From an uncultured Phycisphaerae bacterium (lineage in GTDB: Bacteria > Planctomycetota > Phycisphaerae > UBA1845 > Fen-1342), in the NCBI GenBank assembly GCA_937928595.1, contig CALGJV010000012.1, positions 62,001-126,000 on the forward strand: a stretch of 64,000 bases of DNA. The letters are read 5' to 3'. The translations under genes were made by a program, and so were the position numbers. Within the stretch, counting starts at the first letter, position 1; every line of letters begins with the position of its first letter. Below are positions 57,410 to 64,000 of the stretch, piece after piece. Below the pieces are notes generated by a model, which had not been told where the DNA came from, searched no databases, and worked only from the letters and a program-made list of their open reading frames with translations.

Positions 57410-58363
57410 TCACGCCGGCCGGGCCAACGGAGCCACGTCGGCCGCGAAGTCCCGCGCCGCGGCCGCCACGCACGCGAACCAGTCGTCGCCGTGGCGCTCG
57501 CGGTACTTCGCCTGCTCGAACGCGAGCAGCACCGACCGGGACGCGTTGATCACCGCGCCCGTGCCGTCGGGTCGGAAGCACGGCCGGCAGCTCTCGGCCG
57601 TGCCGCCCTGCGCGCCGTAGCCGGGCACGAGGAAGGGGGTCTGCGGCAGCGCCGCGCGGAGTGCCGCCGTGCTCGCGGCATCCTTGGCCGCCACGACCGC
57701 GCCGACGCACGACAGGCCGCTGGAGCCGACGAGACCGGGGGCAGCGCCCCAGCGATGCACCAGCGCGGCCATATGCTGGTAGAAGCGCGGCGTGCCGGCG
57801 GTGGCCGCGGGGGCCGGCGTGCCCGCGAACTCGTGCACCTCGTCCGCGCCGGGGTCCGACGGCCGCACGAGCACGTACACGCCGCGGCCGTGCGTCTGGG
57901 CGCGCTCGATGAACGGCCGCACGGCGTTCTCGCCGAGGTAACCCGCGAGCGTGACGGCGTCGGGCACGCACGCGGGGTCCACGTCGTCGAAGGCCGGGTG
58001 ATCGAGGTGCCCGCGGGCGTAGAGCTTCGCGGTGGAGCCGATGTCGCCGCGCTTGATGTCGCCGATCACGAGCAGTCCGCGGCCGTGGGCGTACGCCACG
58101 AGGCGGTAGTAGGCCGCGAGGCCCTCCGCGTAGAGCGCCTCGAAGAAGCCGGCGTTGATCTTGACGGCGGGCACGTGCGGGGCGACGGCGTCGAGCACGC
58201 CGCGGCCGAACGCTTCCAGCGCGGCGACGGCCGATGCGAGGCGGCAGTCCCGCGGGCGCAGCGGCGTAGGCAGGTTCTCCAGCACGGGGTCGAGCCCGAC
58301 GACCGCGGGGGTCCCGCGCGCGCGGATGGCGGCAGCGAGGCGATCGGCGAAGTGCGTGGCCAT
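57410..58363 (-). CDS. pyrF: Orotidine 5'-phosphate decarboxylase
   Basis: A 317-residue TIM-barrel enzyme for the last step of UMP synthesis, of the longer (type 2) bacterial form. Catalytic residues: Asp102, Lys104 and Asp107 in VIGDIKRGDIGSTAK; also VVGLDPVLENLP near 21 and VPAVKINAGFFE. The start is the ATG of MATHFADRLA. It is divergent from the tatA-like gene; the 218-base gap contains no recognisable promoter. Confidence 0.92.
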   Translation of the reverse strand: MATHFADRLAAAIRARGTPAVVGLDPVLENLPTPLRPRDCRLASAVAALEAFGRGVLDAVAPHVPAVKINAGFFEALYAEGLAAYYRLVAYAHGRGLLVIGDIKRGDIGSTAKLYARGHLDHPAFDDVDPACVPDAVTLAGYLGENAVRPFIERAQTHGRGVYVLVRPSDPGADEVHEFAGTPAPAATAGTPRFYQHMAALVHRWGAAPGLVGSSGLSCVGAVVAAKDAASTAALRAALPQTPFLVPGYGAQGGTAESCRPCFRPDGTGAVINASRSVLLAFEQAKYRERHGDDWFACVAAAARDFAADVAPLARPA

Positions 58364-58580
58364 GCGTGGCAACATAGTGCGGTCGGGGAAGGCTGTCACG
58401 CGGGCCGTCCGGCGCTGCATGGGCCGGGCCCGGTTCGCCACCGGGGAGCGGCGGCGTTTTGGTTGGGGTTGTCTTTGACTTCGGGTGGCACACACCTGAT
58501 AATTTGCCGTTGGCGGCGATAACTTGACGGATGTCTCGTCGCAGGTCCGGCGACGGACGGCGCGCAGGCGAGGAACCCCC

Positions 58581-58877
58581 ATGCTCGGCCAATTTGGCGG
58601 CTTCAGCCCGATCCACTGGCTGGTAATCGGCGTGGTGGCGCTCCTGCTGTTCGGCAACCGGTTGCCGGAGGTGGCGCGCTCAATGGGGCGGGCGTTCAAT
58701 GAGTTCAAGCGCGGCCTGCGCGAAGTCGGGGACGACCTCGAGAAACCGCGTGAAGGCGGCAGCGAGAAGCTGCCGCCGCCGGAGCCGCGCGACCCGCGGC
58801 GCCTGGGTGACGCGGCGGAGACGCCCGCGGCCACGACGAGCGAAAGGGAGCACACGGGGGGTTCGGAGCCGCGCTGA
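58581..58877 (+). CDS. tatA: Twin-arginine translocation protein, TatA/E family
   Basis: A 98-residue protein with one N-terminal transmembrane helix (SPIHWLVIGVVALLLFGN), the FGNRLPEVARSMGRAFNEFKR amphipathic region and a charged, Pro-rich C-terminal tail. TatA forms the pore of the Tat pathway that exports folded proteins. TatB and TatC are not seen nearby. The start ATG lies 57 bases into the ORF; the upstream codons do not match the family. Confidence 0.92.
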   Translation: MLGQFGGFSPIHWLVIGVVALLLFGNRLPEVARSMGRAFNEFKRGLREVGDDLEKPREGGSEKLPPPEPRDPRRLGDAAETPAATTSEREHTGGSEPR

Positions 58878-58912
58878 GCGCGGGGGTCCGCAGGGGGCGG
58901 GGGCATGCAAGC

Positions 58913-59281
58913 TCACGGGGCGGCGCGCGGGGGTCGCCGGCGGAGTTGCCGCCAGCGCCGCGCCCGGGCGCGCACGATTCGCCGGCGCGCTCGCAGCGCA
59001 CGCCGCGCATCCTGCCGCGTGTTCTCGAGAGCATCGATGCGTGCGGTGAGCTTCTCGACGTTCTCCGGCTCGCTGAGGAACGCGGCCAGTTCGCCGAAGT
59101 CGAGCGGCGCGAGCGCCGCCAGCAGCGGTTGAAACGCGAGGATCGCCTGAGCTCCGATCCCGGCGATGGGCTTGTGCGCTTCGAGCAGGAACACGGCCGC
59201 GGGACCGTAGCCCGCGTCGACGGCGCGGCGGGCCCACCGTTCGACCAGTTCGTCGCGTCGGGCCGGGTCCAGCTCGAACAC
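58913..59281 (-). CDS. Hypothetical small protein
   Basis: A 122-residue soluble protein starting MFELDPARRDELVERWARR, with a helical core (FLLEAHKPIAGIGAQAILAF, LDFGELAAFLSEPENVEKL) and an Arg-rich C-terminus. I do not recognise a family. It starts four bases after the cytidylate-kinase-like gene ends, so the two are probably cotranscribed. The Arg-rich end could bind nucleic acid or membrane. Confidence 0.6.
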   Translation of the reverse strand: MFELDPARRDELVERWARRAVDAGYGPAAVFLLEAHKPIAGIGAQAILAFQPLLAALAPLDFGELAAFLSEPENVEKLTARIDALENTRQDARRALRARRRIVRARARRWRQLRRRPPRAAP

Positions 59282-59285
59282 GCGC

Positions 59286-60008
59286 CTACCTCGCGGCGGG
59301 GATCAGGCCGCGCTGGCGCATCGCGGCCAAGATCACCTCGACGGCCTGCTCCGGCGTGAAGTGGTCCATGTTGAGCGCGAGGTCGAAACGCGTCGGGTCG
59401 TTGGCGGTCTTGCCGAAGTGCCGTCGCCGGAAGTCGGCCCGGTCGGTGTCGGTCTGCTCCACTTCCGCCCGCGCGAGCGCCTCGGACATGCCGGTGCGGG
59501 CCGCCAGGGCCGCCGCCCGCCGCTCGAGACTCGCCGTGATGCGCACGCGAATCCCATACTCCCGCGGCAGAATCAGATCCGAGGCGCGCCCGAGGAACAC
59601 GGCGTGGCCCCGGCGCGCCAGCGCCAGGATGGTTTCGTTCAACCGGTAGAAGTACGTGTCCTCGCGGAACTCGCCGGCGATGATCCAGCGCAACGCGCTT
59701 TCGAGCCAGGACTGCTCGCGCTCGTCCATCGACTCGTAGAGCCGCGCGCGGACCTGGTCGTCACCCGCCATGGCCTGGAGAATCTCGCGGTCGAACACCG
59801 GCCAGTCGAGGCGCTGCCCGAGCAGGCGCGCGACCTCGGAGCCGCCCGACGCGACGCTGCGCGAGATGCTCACGAACTCGGCGACCGGGGGAGCTGCCGC
59901 GCCCGGCTGCGCCGGCACCTGCTGGGACCGCGCCAACTCCCAGTTGCGCATCTGCTTCTCGACGACCTTGGACACGCTCGAACGCGGACCGGAAGGGTGG
60001 GCGGACAT
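59286..60008 (-). CDS. Cytidylate-kinase-like protein
   Basis: A 240-residue P-loop kinase-like protein of the cytidylate-kinase-like group often found as a stand-alone gene in Planctomycetota and Chloroflexi. Features: FVSISRSVASGGSEVARLLG (a Walker-A-like loop), FDREILQAMA, and FRRRHFGKTANDPTRFDLALN, typical of the group. The phosphate acceptor is unknown. The start is the ATG of MSAHPSGPRS with GGGAGG seven bases upstream. Not the essential Cmk by sequence length and motif, I think, but it could be related. Confidence 0.8.
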   Translation of the reverse strand: MSAHPSGPRSSVSKVVEKQMRNWELARSQQVPAQPGAAAPPVAEFVSISRSVASGGSEVARLLGQRLDWPVFDREILQAMAGDDQVRARLYESMDEREQSWLESALRWIIAGEFREDTYFYRLNETILALARRGHAVFLGRASDLILPREYGIRVRITASLERRAAALAARTGMSEALARAEVEQTDTDRADFRRRHFGKTANDPTRFDLALNMDHFTPEQAVEVILAAMRQRGLIPAAR

Positions 60009-60121
60009 GCGACACCTCCCACCCAAGTATACCCGAAGCGGGCCGGCTGCGGAGCGGCGTCGGCGCCTGCCGCCGCCGTCGCGGATGCCCGCCGCTCGGG
60101 GGCTGCGGCCCCTCGGGGTGC

Positions 60122-60150
60122 TTCATCCCGGCGATACCGGCCCGTATACT
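60122..60150 (+). promoter_or_regulatory. Probable promoter of rpe
   Basis: TTCATC (60122-60127), a 17-base spacer, then TATACT (60145-60150), only 16 bases before the ATG, so the 5' leader would be very short. Confidence 0.45.
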
Positions 60151-60166
60151 GCCCACCTTGCCAAAC

Positions 60167-60847
60167 ATGGTCCCGCGACGACCGATCCGCATCGCTCCAT
60201 CCATCCTGTCCGCCGATATGGGACGGCTGGCCGAGGAGATTCGCGCCGTCGAGGCGGCCGGGGTCGAATGGCTGCATCTGGACGTGATGGACGGACACTT
60301 CGTGCCGAACCTGTCGATCGGCGTCCCGGTGGTGGCGGGGGTCCGCCGCCACACGCGGTTGTTTCTCGATACGCACCTCATGATCACGGATCCCGGTCGC
60401 TACGCTCCAGCGTTTGTCGAGGCCGGCGCGGACGGCATCACCTTCCACATCGAGACCGCGGCCGACCCCGCGGGCCTGGTCCGCCAGATCCGGGGGCTGG
60501 GCGCGCGGGTCGGGGTATCGCTGAATCCGGGGACCCCGCCGGCGGCGATCCGCGGGATCGTCGAGCACGTGGACCTGGTTTTGGTCATGACGGTTTGGCC
60601 CGGTTTCGGCGGACAGAAGTTCATGGCCGACGGTTTGCCGCGCATCGCGGAGATCGCGGGTTGGCTGCGACCCGACCAGTTCCTGGAAGTGGATGGCGGG
60701 ATCAACGCGAAGACGGCGCCGGCGGCGGCACGGGCGGGAGCGGACACGCTTGTGGCGGGGTCGGCCGTCTTCGACGGCGGCGATCCCGTCGCGGCCGTGC
60801 GGCGGCTGCTGGCGGCCGTGAGCACGGAGCCGGAGGCGCACTCGTGA
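60167..60847 (+). CDS. rpe: Ribulose-phosphate 3-epimerase
   Basis: A 226-residue TIM-barrel enzyme of the pentose phosphate and Calvin cycles. Family motifs: IRIAPSILSADMGRL, HLDVMDGHFVPN (37-48), DTHLMI, VWPGFGGQKF and VDGGIN. The ATG at 60167 gives a normal N-terminus; a TTG at 60158 would add three residues. The last codons overlap the next start (GTGA), so the next gene is translationally coupled. Confidence 0.94.
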   Translation: MVPRRPIRIAPSILSADMGRLAEEIRAVEAAGVEWLHLDVMDGHFVPNLSIGVPVVAGVRRHTRLFLDTHLMITDPGRYAPAFVEAGADGITFHIETAADPAGLVRQIRGLGARVGVSLNPGTPPAAIRGIVEHVDLVLVMTVWPGFGGQKFMADGLPRIAEIAGWLRPDQFLEVDGGINAKTAPAAARAGADTLVAGSAVFDGGDPVAAVRRLLAAVSTEPEAHS

Positions 60848-61419
60848 GGATCGCGCTGATTCCGACCGGTGCAACCGAGTGGGATGCGGCCGGCCGGCTG
60901 CTGGGTCGTGTGGAGTTGTCGCTGAGCGCGGCGGGCGAGGCGGAGTGCGGCGTGTGGGCGGAGGAGCTCGCGCTGCTGGGGCTGGCGCGCCTGTTGCACG
61001 CGCGTGACACACTTTCGGCGCAGACGGCGGAGCGGATCGGTCGCCGGATCGGCGTCGGGACGCAGGGCCTGCGGGCGTTGGCGGAGGTCGATCTGGGGCT
61101 GTGGGCGGGCCTGACTGACGCCGAACTGAAGACGCGGTTCGCGTCGGCGCATCGCGAGCTCGAAGACGCCCCCCAGAACGTCATTCCGCCCGGGGGGGAG
61201 GCGCTGCGCGCGGCGGTCCAGCGGTTGCACGCGTGCCTGGCGCGGCAGCTCCGCCGGTACGACGCGCCGCTGGGTGTCGTGCTGCGGCCGCTGGCCTGGT
61301 CTCTGCTCGTGCATCAGTTCGGGCGGACGGACGTACGGAGCGTGTGGCCGCGGGCCTTGACGCGCGGCGGTCCCAGCGTCATTGAACTGGGGGCCGACGC
61401 GGCGACGCACGGGTCGTGA
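60844..61419 (+). CDS. Histidine-phosphatase-like protein lacking catalytic histidines
   Basis: A 191-residue protein of the phosphoglycerate-mutase/histidine-phosphatase fold. It follows the family layout: VRIALIPTGATEWDAAGRL where active members have (L/V)xRHGET, GRVELSLSAAGEAE, ALAEVDLGLWAGLT, and VVLRPLAWSLLVHQ in place of the second His motif. Both catalytic histidines and the RHG arginine are absent, so it should be a pseudoenzyme. The start is GTG inside the rpe stop. Coupling to rpe suggests a regulatory or binding role in sugar-phosphate metabolism, which is inference. Confidence 0.75.
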   Translation: MRIALIPTGATEWDAAGRLLGRVELSLSAAGEAECGVWAEELALLGLARLLHARDTLSAQTAERIGRRIGVGTQGLRALAEVDLGLWAGLTDAELKTRFASAHRELEDAPQNVIPPGGEALRAAVQRLHACLARQLRRYDAPLGVVLRPLAWSLLVHQFGRTDVRSVWPRALTRGGPSVIELGADAATHGS

Positions 61420-61441
61420 GGACTGCGGGCCGGAGAGCATC

Positions 61442-62269
61442 ATGAGCGAAGTCCCGACGCCGCCGGCGCGGCGCAACGTCGAAGTTCCGGAGGGGCTGTG
61501 GATCCGCTGCGTGCAGTGCGGTGCGATGATCTACCGTCGGATTCTCGAGGAAGAGCTGCACGTCTGCCCCGAGTGCGATTACCACTACCGCATCAACGCC
61601 CGGGCGCGGATCGCTCAACTGAACGATCCGGGCACGTTCGAGGAGTTTCTGCCCGACCTCGAATCCAGCGACCCGCTCGAGTTCAAGGACCGGATCAGCT
61701 ATCGCGAACGGCTGGCACAGGTGAAGGCCCAGACGGGGGAGACGGAGGCGATCGTCGTCGGCAAAGGGTTCATCAAGGGTCGCCCGCTGATCATGGGAGT
61801 GATGAATCCGGAATTCATCATGGGCTCGATGGGCGCGGTCGTGGGGGAGAAGGTCGCCGCGGCGGCCGAACGCGCGATCAACGAGAGCCTGCCGCTGCTC
61901 ATGGTCACGTGCAGCGGCGGGGCCCGCATGATGGAGGGCATGGTCTCGCTGGTGCAGATGGCGAAGACGTCGGCGGCGATCGCCAAGCTGGACGAGTCCG
62001 GCGGGCTGTACATCGTCGTGATGACCGACCCGACGACGGCCGGCGTGGCGGCGAGCTTCGCCTTCCTGGCCGATGTCACCCTGGCGGAACCCGGCGCGTT
62101 GATCGGCTTCGCGGGGCCGCGGGTGATCGCGAACACGATCAAGGCGACGCTGCCGGAGGGGTTCCAGCGGGCAGAGTTCATGCTCGAGCACGGGTTCGTC
62201 GACCGGATCGTGCACCGCCGCGACCTGCGGAGCGAGATCGCCCGCATCATCGACTATTGCAACAAGTGA
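61442..62269 (+). CDS. accD: Acetyl-CoA carboxylase carboxyltransferase subunit beta
   Basis: A 275-residue subunit of the carboxyltransferase that makes malonyl-CoA for fatty acid synthesis. The N-terminal zinc ribbon has CVQC (Cys23/26) and CPEC (Cys42/45). The crotonase-like core shows MGSMGAVVGEK, VTCSGGARMMEGMVSLVQMAK and PTTAGVAASFAFLADV. The start is the ATG of MSEVPTPPAR. AccA is not in the window. The LAB_N-like gene follows after seven bases. Confidence 0.95.
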   Translation: MSEVPTPPARRNVEVPEGLWIRCVQCGAMIYRRILEEELHVCPECDYHYRINARARIAQLNDPGTFEEFLPDLESSDPLEFKDRISYRERLAQVKAQTGETEAIVVGKGFIKGRPLIMGVMNPEFIMGSMGAVVGEKVAAAAERAINESLPLLMVTCSGGARMMEGMVSLVQMAKTSAAIAKLDESGGLYIVVMTDPTTAGVAASFAFLADVTLAEPGALIGFAGPRVIANTIKATLPEGFQRAEFMLEHGFVDRIVHRRDLRSEIARIIDYCNK

Positions 62270-62276
62270 GCCCCCG

Positions 62277-62642
62277 GTGCTCGCCAGCCTCTCGTGGGAA
62301 TGGATCGTCGCGGAGGTCCGCAACCCCCTGGTGCTCTTCGGGTTCGCGGGGCAGTTCGTCTTTTTCCTGCGGTTCGTCGTCCAGTGGTTCGCGTCCGAGC
62401 GCCGCGGACGCAGCCACATTCCGATCGCGTTCTGGTACCTCAGCCTCGTCGGCGGCGGCATGACGTTCGTTTACGCCGTCCTGAAGCCCGACCTCGTGTT
62501 CATGATCGCGCAGGGCTTGGGCCTGTTCATCTACATCCGCAACCTGATGCTCATCCACGGCCGGCGGCGGCGCGCCTCGGGCCGGCGGAGCCGTGGTTTA
62601 CCGGCTCCGCCGCGGGCCGAAGCCGGTGAGCCGGGCGGCTGA
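62277..62642 (+). CDS. Stand-alone lipid-A-disaccharide-synthase N-terminal-like membrane protein
   Basis: A 121-residue membrane protein that matches the short LAB_N domain: LFGFAGQFVFFLRFVVQWFASE, RGRSHIPIAFWYLSLVGGGM, VYAVLKPDLVFMIAQGLGLF, IYIRNLMLIH. Three or four transmembrane helices, PQ-loop-like. In many bacteria this is a free-standing gene beside lipid-modifying glycosyltransferases. The start is GTG. Translationally close to accD, so fatty acid and envelope lipid synthesis may be linked. The LpxB glycosyltransferase domain is missing here. Confidence 0.85.
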   Translation: MLASLSWEWIVAEVRNPLVLFGFAGQFVFFLRFVVQWFASERRGRSHIPIAFWYLSLVGGGMTFVYAVLKPDLVFMIAQGLGLFIYIRNLMLIHGRRRRASGRRSRGLPAPPRAEAGEPGG

Positions 62643-62685
62643 GACGGGACACGACTTTCGCGTGTCTTCCTCCGGCCCGGCGGCG

Positions 62686-62691
62686 TAAAAT
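62686..62691 (+). promoter_or_regulatory. -10-like hexamer TAAAAT before the rhomboid-like gene
   Basis: TAAAAT lies 14 bases before the ATG at 62706. No convincing -35 box, but the position and sequence match other candidates in this window. Confidence 0.35.
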
Positions 62692-62705
62692 GTGCGCGGG
62701 CGAGC

Positions 62706-63569
62706 ATGCAGACGCGCGGAGGCCGGCGCGTGGGCTGGCAGGAACGAGACTACTCGGATCAGACGTACCGGGAGCGCCTCTCGGCGGCGTGGGCTGTGGC
62801 CCGTCCACCCCGCGTCACCCTGGCGCTGATGATCCTGCACGGCGTTGCGTTCGTGATCCTGCTGGTGCTGTCGGCGCGGGAGGGCGGCGGACCGGCGCTG
62901 GCGCTCGTGGCGCCGGTCGACACGGTGGGCGTCGTGGCGCATGCAGTGGCCACGACCAGCCTGTTCACGGCGCTGTTCGTCGTGCTGGCGCTGTGGTCGC
63001 TCGGCGGGCGGCTGGAGCCGCTGCTCGGCGGGCCGCGGTTGTTGGGATACTACCTGCTGGGGACGGCGGCCGGCGGAGCGGCGTACTTCGGCACGGCCCG
63101 GGCGGCGGCGCTGCTGGCCACCGGTCCGCTGGACTACCCGGTCGGCGTGCTGGCGGGGCTCTGCCTGCTGGCGGCCCGCGCCTTTCGGCACGAGCGCGTG
63201 CACGTCCTCGGGTGGGCGACGTCCGCGGGCCGCTTGTACGCAATCCTGGCTGCGATCGTGGTCGGGTTGGAGGTCGTCCGCTACGGGCCGGGAGGCGCGG
63301 CCTGGCTGTCGGCGGCGGTCGCCGGGGCGGCCGCCGTCGGGCTGGCGGAGGAGGTCGGACGCCGTCCGCATCGGACGGGTCACCGCCGCGGCCGCCGCTC
63401 CGTGCGGCCGTCGATTCCGGAAGATGACGCCCCGCACCCGCTGTTCGAGACGCCCGACATCGACGACCTGCTCGCGAAGATTTCCCGTTCGGGGCTCGGA
63501 TCGCTCACGCCGGCCGAGCGGCAGCGGCTGGAGGACGCCCGGCGAGCGCTGCGCCGTCGGATCGAGTGA
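62706..63569 (+). CDS. Rhomboid-like membrane protein without the usual catalytic Ser motif
   Basis: A 287-residue protein with about five to six transmembrane helices. LTLALMILHGVAFVILLVL-type first helix, then LWSLGGRLEPLLGGPRLLGYYLLG, which matches the rhomboid L1/TM2-3 text. Where active rhomboids have GASG, here the sequence is YPVGVLAGLCLLAA, so the nucleophile is absent. The C-terminal tail (FETPDIDDLLAKISRSGLGSLTPAERQRLEDA) is a soluble element seen in other bacterial rhomboid-like proteins. It could be an inactive iRhom-like chaperone, or a diverged protein of another family. Confidence 0.65.
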   Translation: MQTRGGRRVGWQERDYSDQTYRERLSAAWAVARPPRVTLALMILHGVAFVILLVLSAREGGGPALALVAPVDTVGVVAHAVATTSLFTALFVVLALWSLGGRLEPLLGGPRLLGYYLLGTAAGGAAYFGTARAAALLATGPLDYPVGVLAGLCLLAARAFRHERVHVLGWATSAGRLYAILAAIVVGLEVVRYGPGGAAWLSAAVAGAAAVGLAEEVGRRPHRTGHRRGRRSVRPSIPEDDAPHPLFETPDIDDLLAKISRSGLGSLTPAERQRLEDARRALRRRIE

Positions 63570-63612
63570 GGAGCGGCCGGGGGACGCCTTTTCCGCGGCC
63601 GTCGCGGCGGAG

Positions 63613-63618
63613 TAGACT
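63613..63618 (+). promoter_or_regulatory. -10-like hexamer TAGACT before nikR
   Basis: TAGACT lies 44 bases before the ATG at 63663, with a weak TTTTCC 18 bases upstream. The same hexamer precedes purQ. Confidence 0.35.
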
Positions 63619-63662
63619 CCGGCGGCGCACGGTGGAGGGGGGGCCCGGTACCGGGAGCGACC

Positions 63663-64000
63663 ATGTCGGAACTCGCGCGTCTGAGCATTTCGCTGGAGCA
63701 GCCGCTGCTGGCGCGGCTCGAGCGGCTGGTTCGCGGGAGCGGATACACGAACCGCTCGGAGTTCGTGCGGGACATGATCCGCGAACGGCTGGTGGAGCAG
63801 GAGTGGGCGGACCAGCACAGCGAGGTCGTGGGCACGATCACGCTGCTCTACGACCACGACGCGCGGCAGCTCTCCGACCGGCTGATCGACATCCAGCACG
63901 AGCACCACGAGCAGATCCTCGCGACGACGCACGTGCACCTGTCGCGCCGGCTCTGCGCCGAGATGATCATGGTGCGGGGCAGCGCCGGGGAAGTCCGCCA
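63663..64000 (+). CDS. nikR: Nickel-responsive regulator NikR, 3' end outside window
   Basis: The open frame runs off the right edge after 112 codons; NikR proteins are about 130-140 aa, so some 20-30 residues are missing. The N-terminal ribbon-helix-helix is RLSISLEQPLLARLERLV, then SEFVRDMIRERL. The nickel site is visible: His79 in DIQHEHHEQ, His90 and His92 in TTHVHL and Cys98, with the spacing of E. coli NikR (His76, His87, His89, Cys95). It represses nickel uptake genes when Ni2+ binds. Its targets are not in the window. Confidence 0.93.
   Translation, partial: MSELARLSISLEQPLLARLERLVRGSGYTNRSEFVRDMIRERLVEQEWADQHSEVVGTITLLYDHDARQLSDRLIDIQHEHHEQILATTHVHLSRRLCAEMIMVRGSAGEVR

Noticed and set aside
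60158-60166. TTG as start of rpe
   Set aside because: The ATG at 60167 gives the standard N-terminus; a TTG start would only add three residues and has no ribosome binding site.

Overview
The window looks like chromosomal DNA of a very GC-rich planctomycete, most plausibly an anaerobic or facultative member near the Phycisphaerae. This is inferred from three large secreted proteins ending in dockerin-like NCDG/FDDID repeats, a secreted PQQ-type propeller starting WPQFRG, IS66 and IS630 remnants of the type common in Planctomycetota, and many secreted proteins of unknown role. No 16S rRNA or ribosomal protein gene is present to settle the taxonomy. Long antisense ORFs are everywhere because of base composition and were ignored.

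Layout. 0-2.5 kb: an ECF sigma factor overlapping a Cys-rich membrane anti-sigma-like gene that runs off the left edge, then a secreted alpha/beta hydrolase. 2.8-6 kb: tRNA-Lys, aspartate ammonia-lyase, and the [FeFe]-hydrogenase maturase HydF. 6.2-16.7 kb: the main feature of the window, a co-directional cluster for a trimeric [FeFe] hydrogenase (HydC, HydB, HydA) preceded by a signalling-type block: two DRTGG proteins, a fusion of a GHKL ATPase with a sensor-like hydrogenase domain, a PHP phosphoesterase and a second GHKL ATPase. Two receiver-only response regulators follow. HydB carries a GltD-like flavoprotein half. The leader before the cluster has three overlapping inverted repeats that could form mutually exclusive RNA hairpins.

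16.8-30.2 kb: an OPT-family transporter with a repetitive soluble insert, a methyltransferase, a secreted propeller, then on the minus strand a run pabB - aminotransferase IV - Nif3-like - parvulin-type PPIase, a Tyr-rich secreted protein, a sugar isomerase and small SPOR/TPR proteins. 30.3-45.6 kb: a GH116-like glycosidase with discoidin-like segments, a giant secreted protein with a propeller, a HEYGH metalloprotease-like domain and a CBM9-like end, a transposase graveyard, a subtilisin-like protease and TopA. 46.2-50.5 kb: tRNA-Leu, divergent thrC/metY, an aldo/keto reductase and tRNA-Glu with a clear promoter and terminator.

50.6-56.1 kb: two tandem secreted proteases of unrelated catalytic families (C25 gingipain-like and S1 lysyl-endopeptidase-like) that share a gap-free 344-residue C-terminal tail ending in the same dockerin-like repeat as the subtilase. 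56.5-64 kb: housekeeping genes (purQ, pyrF, tatA, rpe, accD), a pseudo-histidine-phosphatase, a rhomboid-like protein without the usual serine motif, and the start of nikR.

The hydrogenase enzymes would link H2 to NAD(H), ferredoxin and possibly NADP(H). The upstream ATPase/sensor-hydrogenase proteins and downstream receivers could sense H2 or redox state. That regulatory link is an inference from gene order and motifs.
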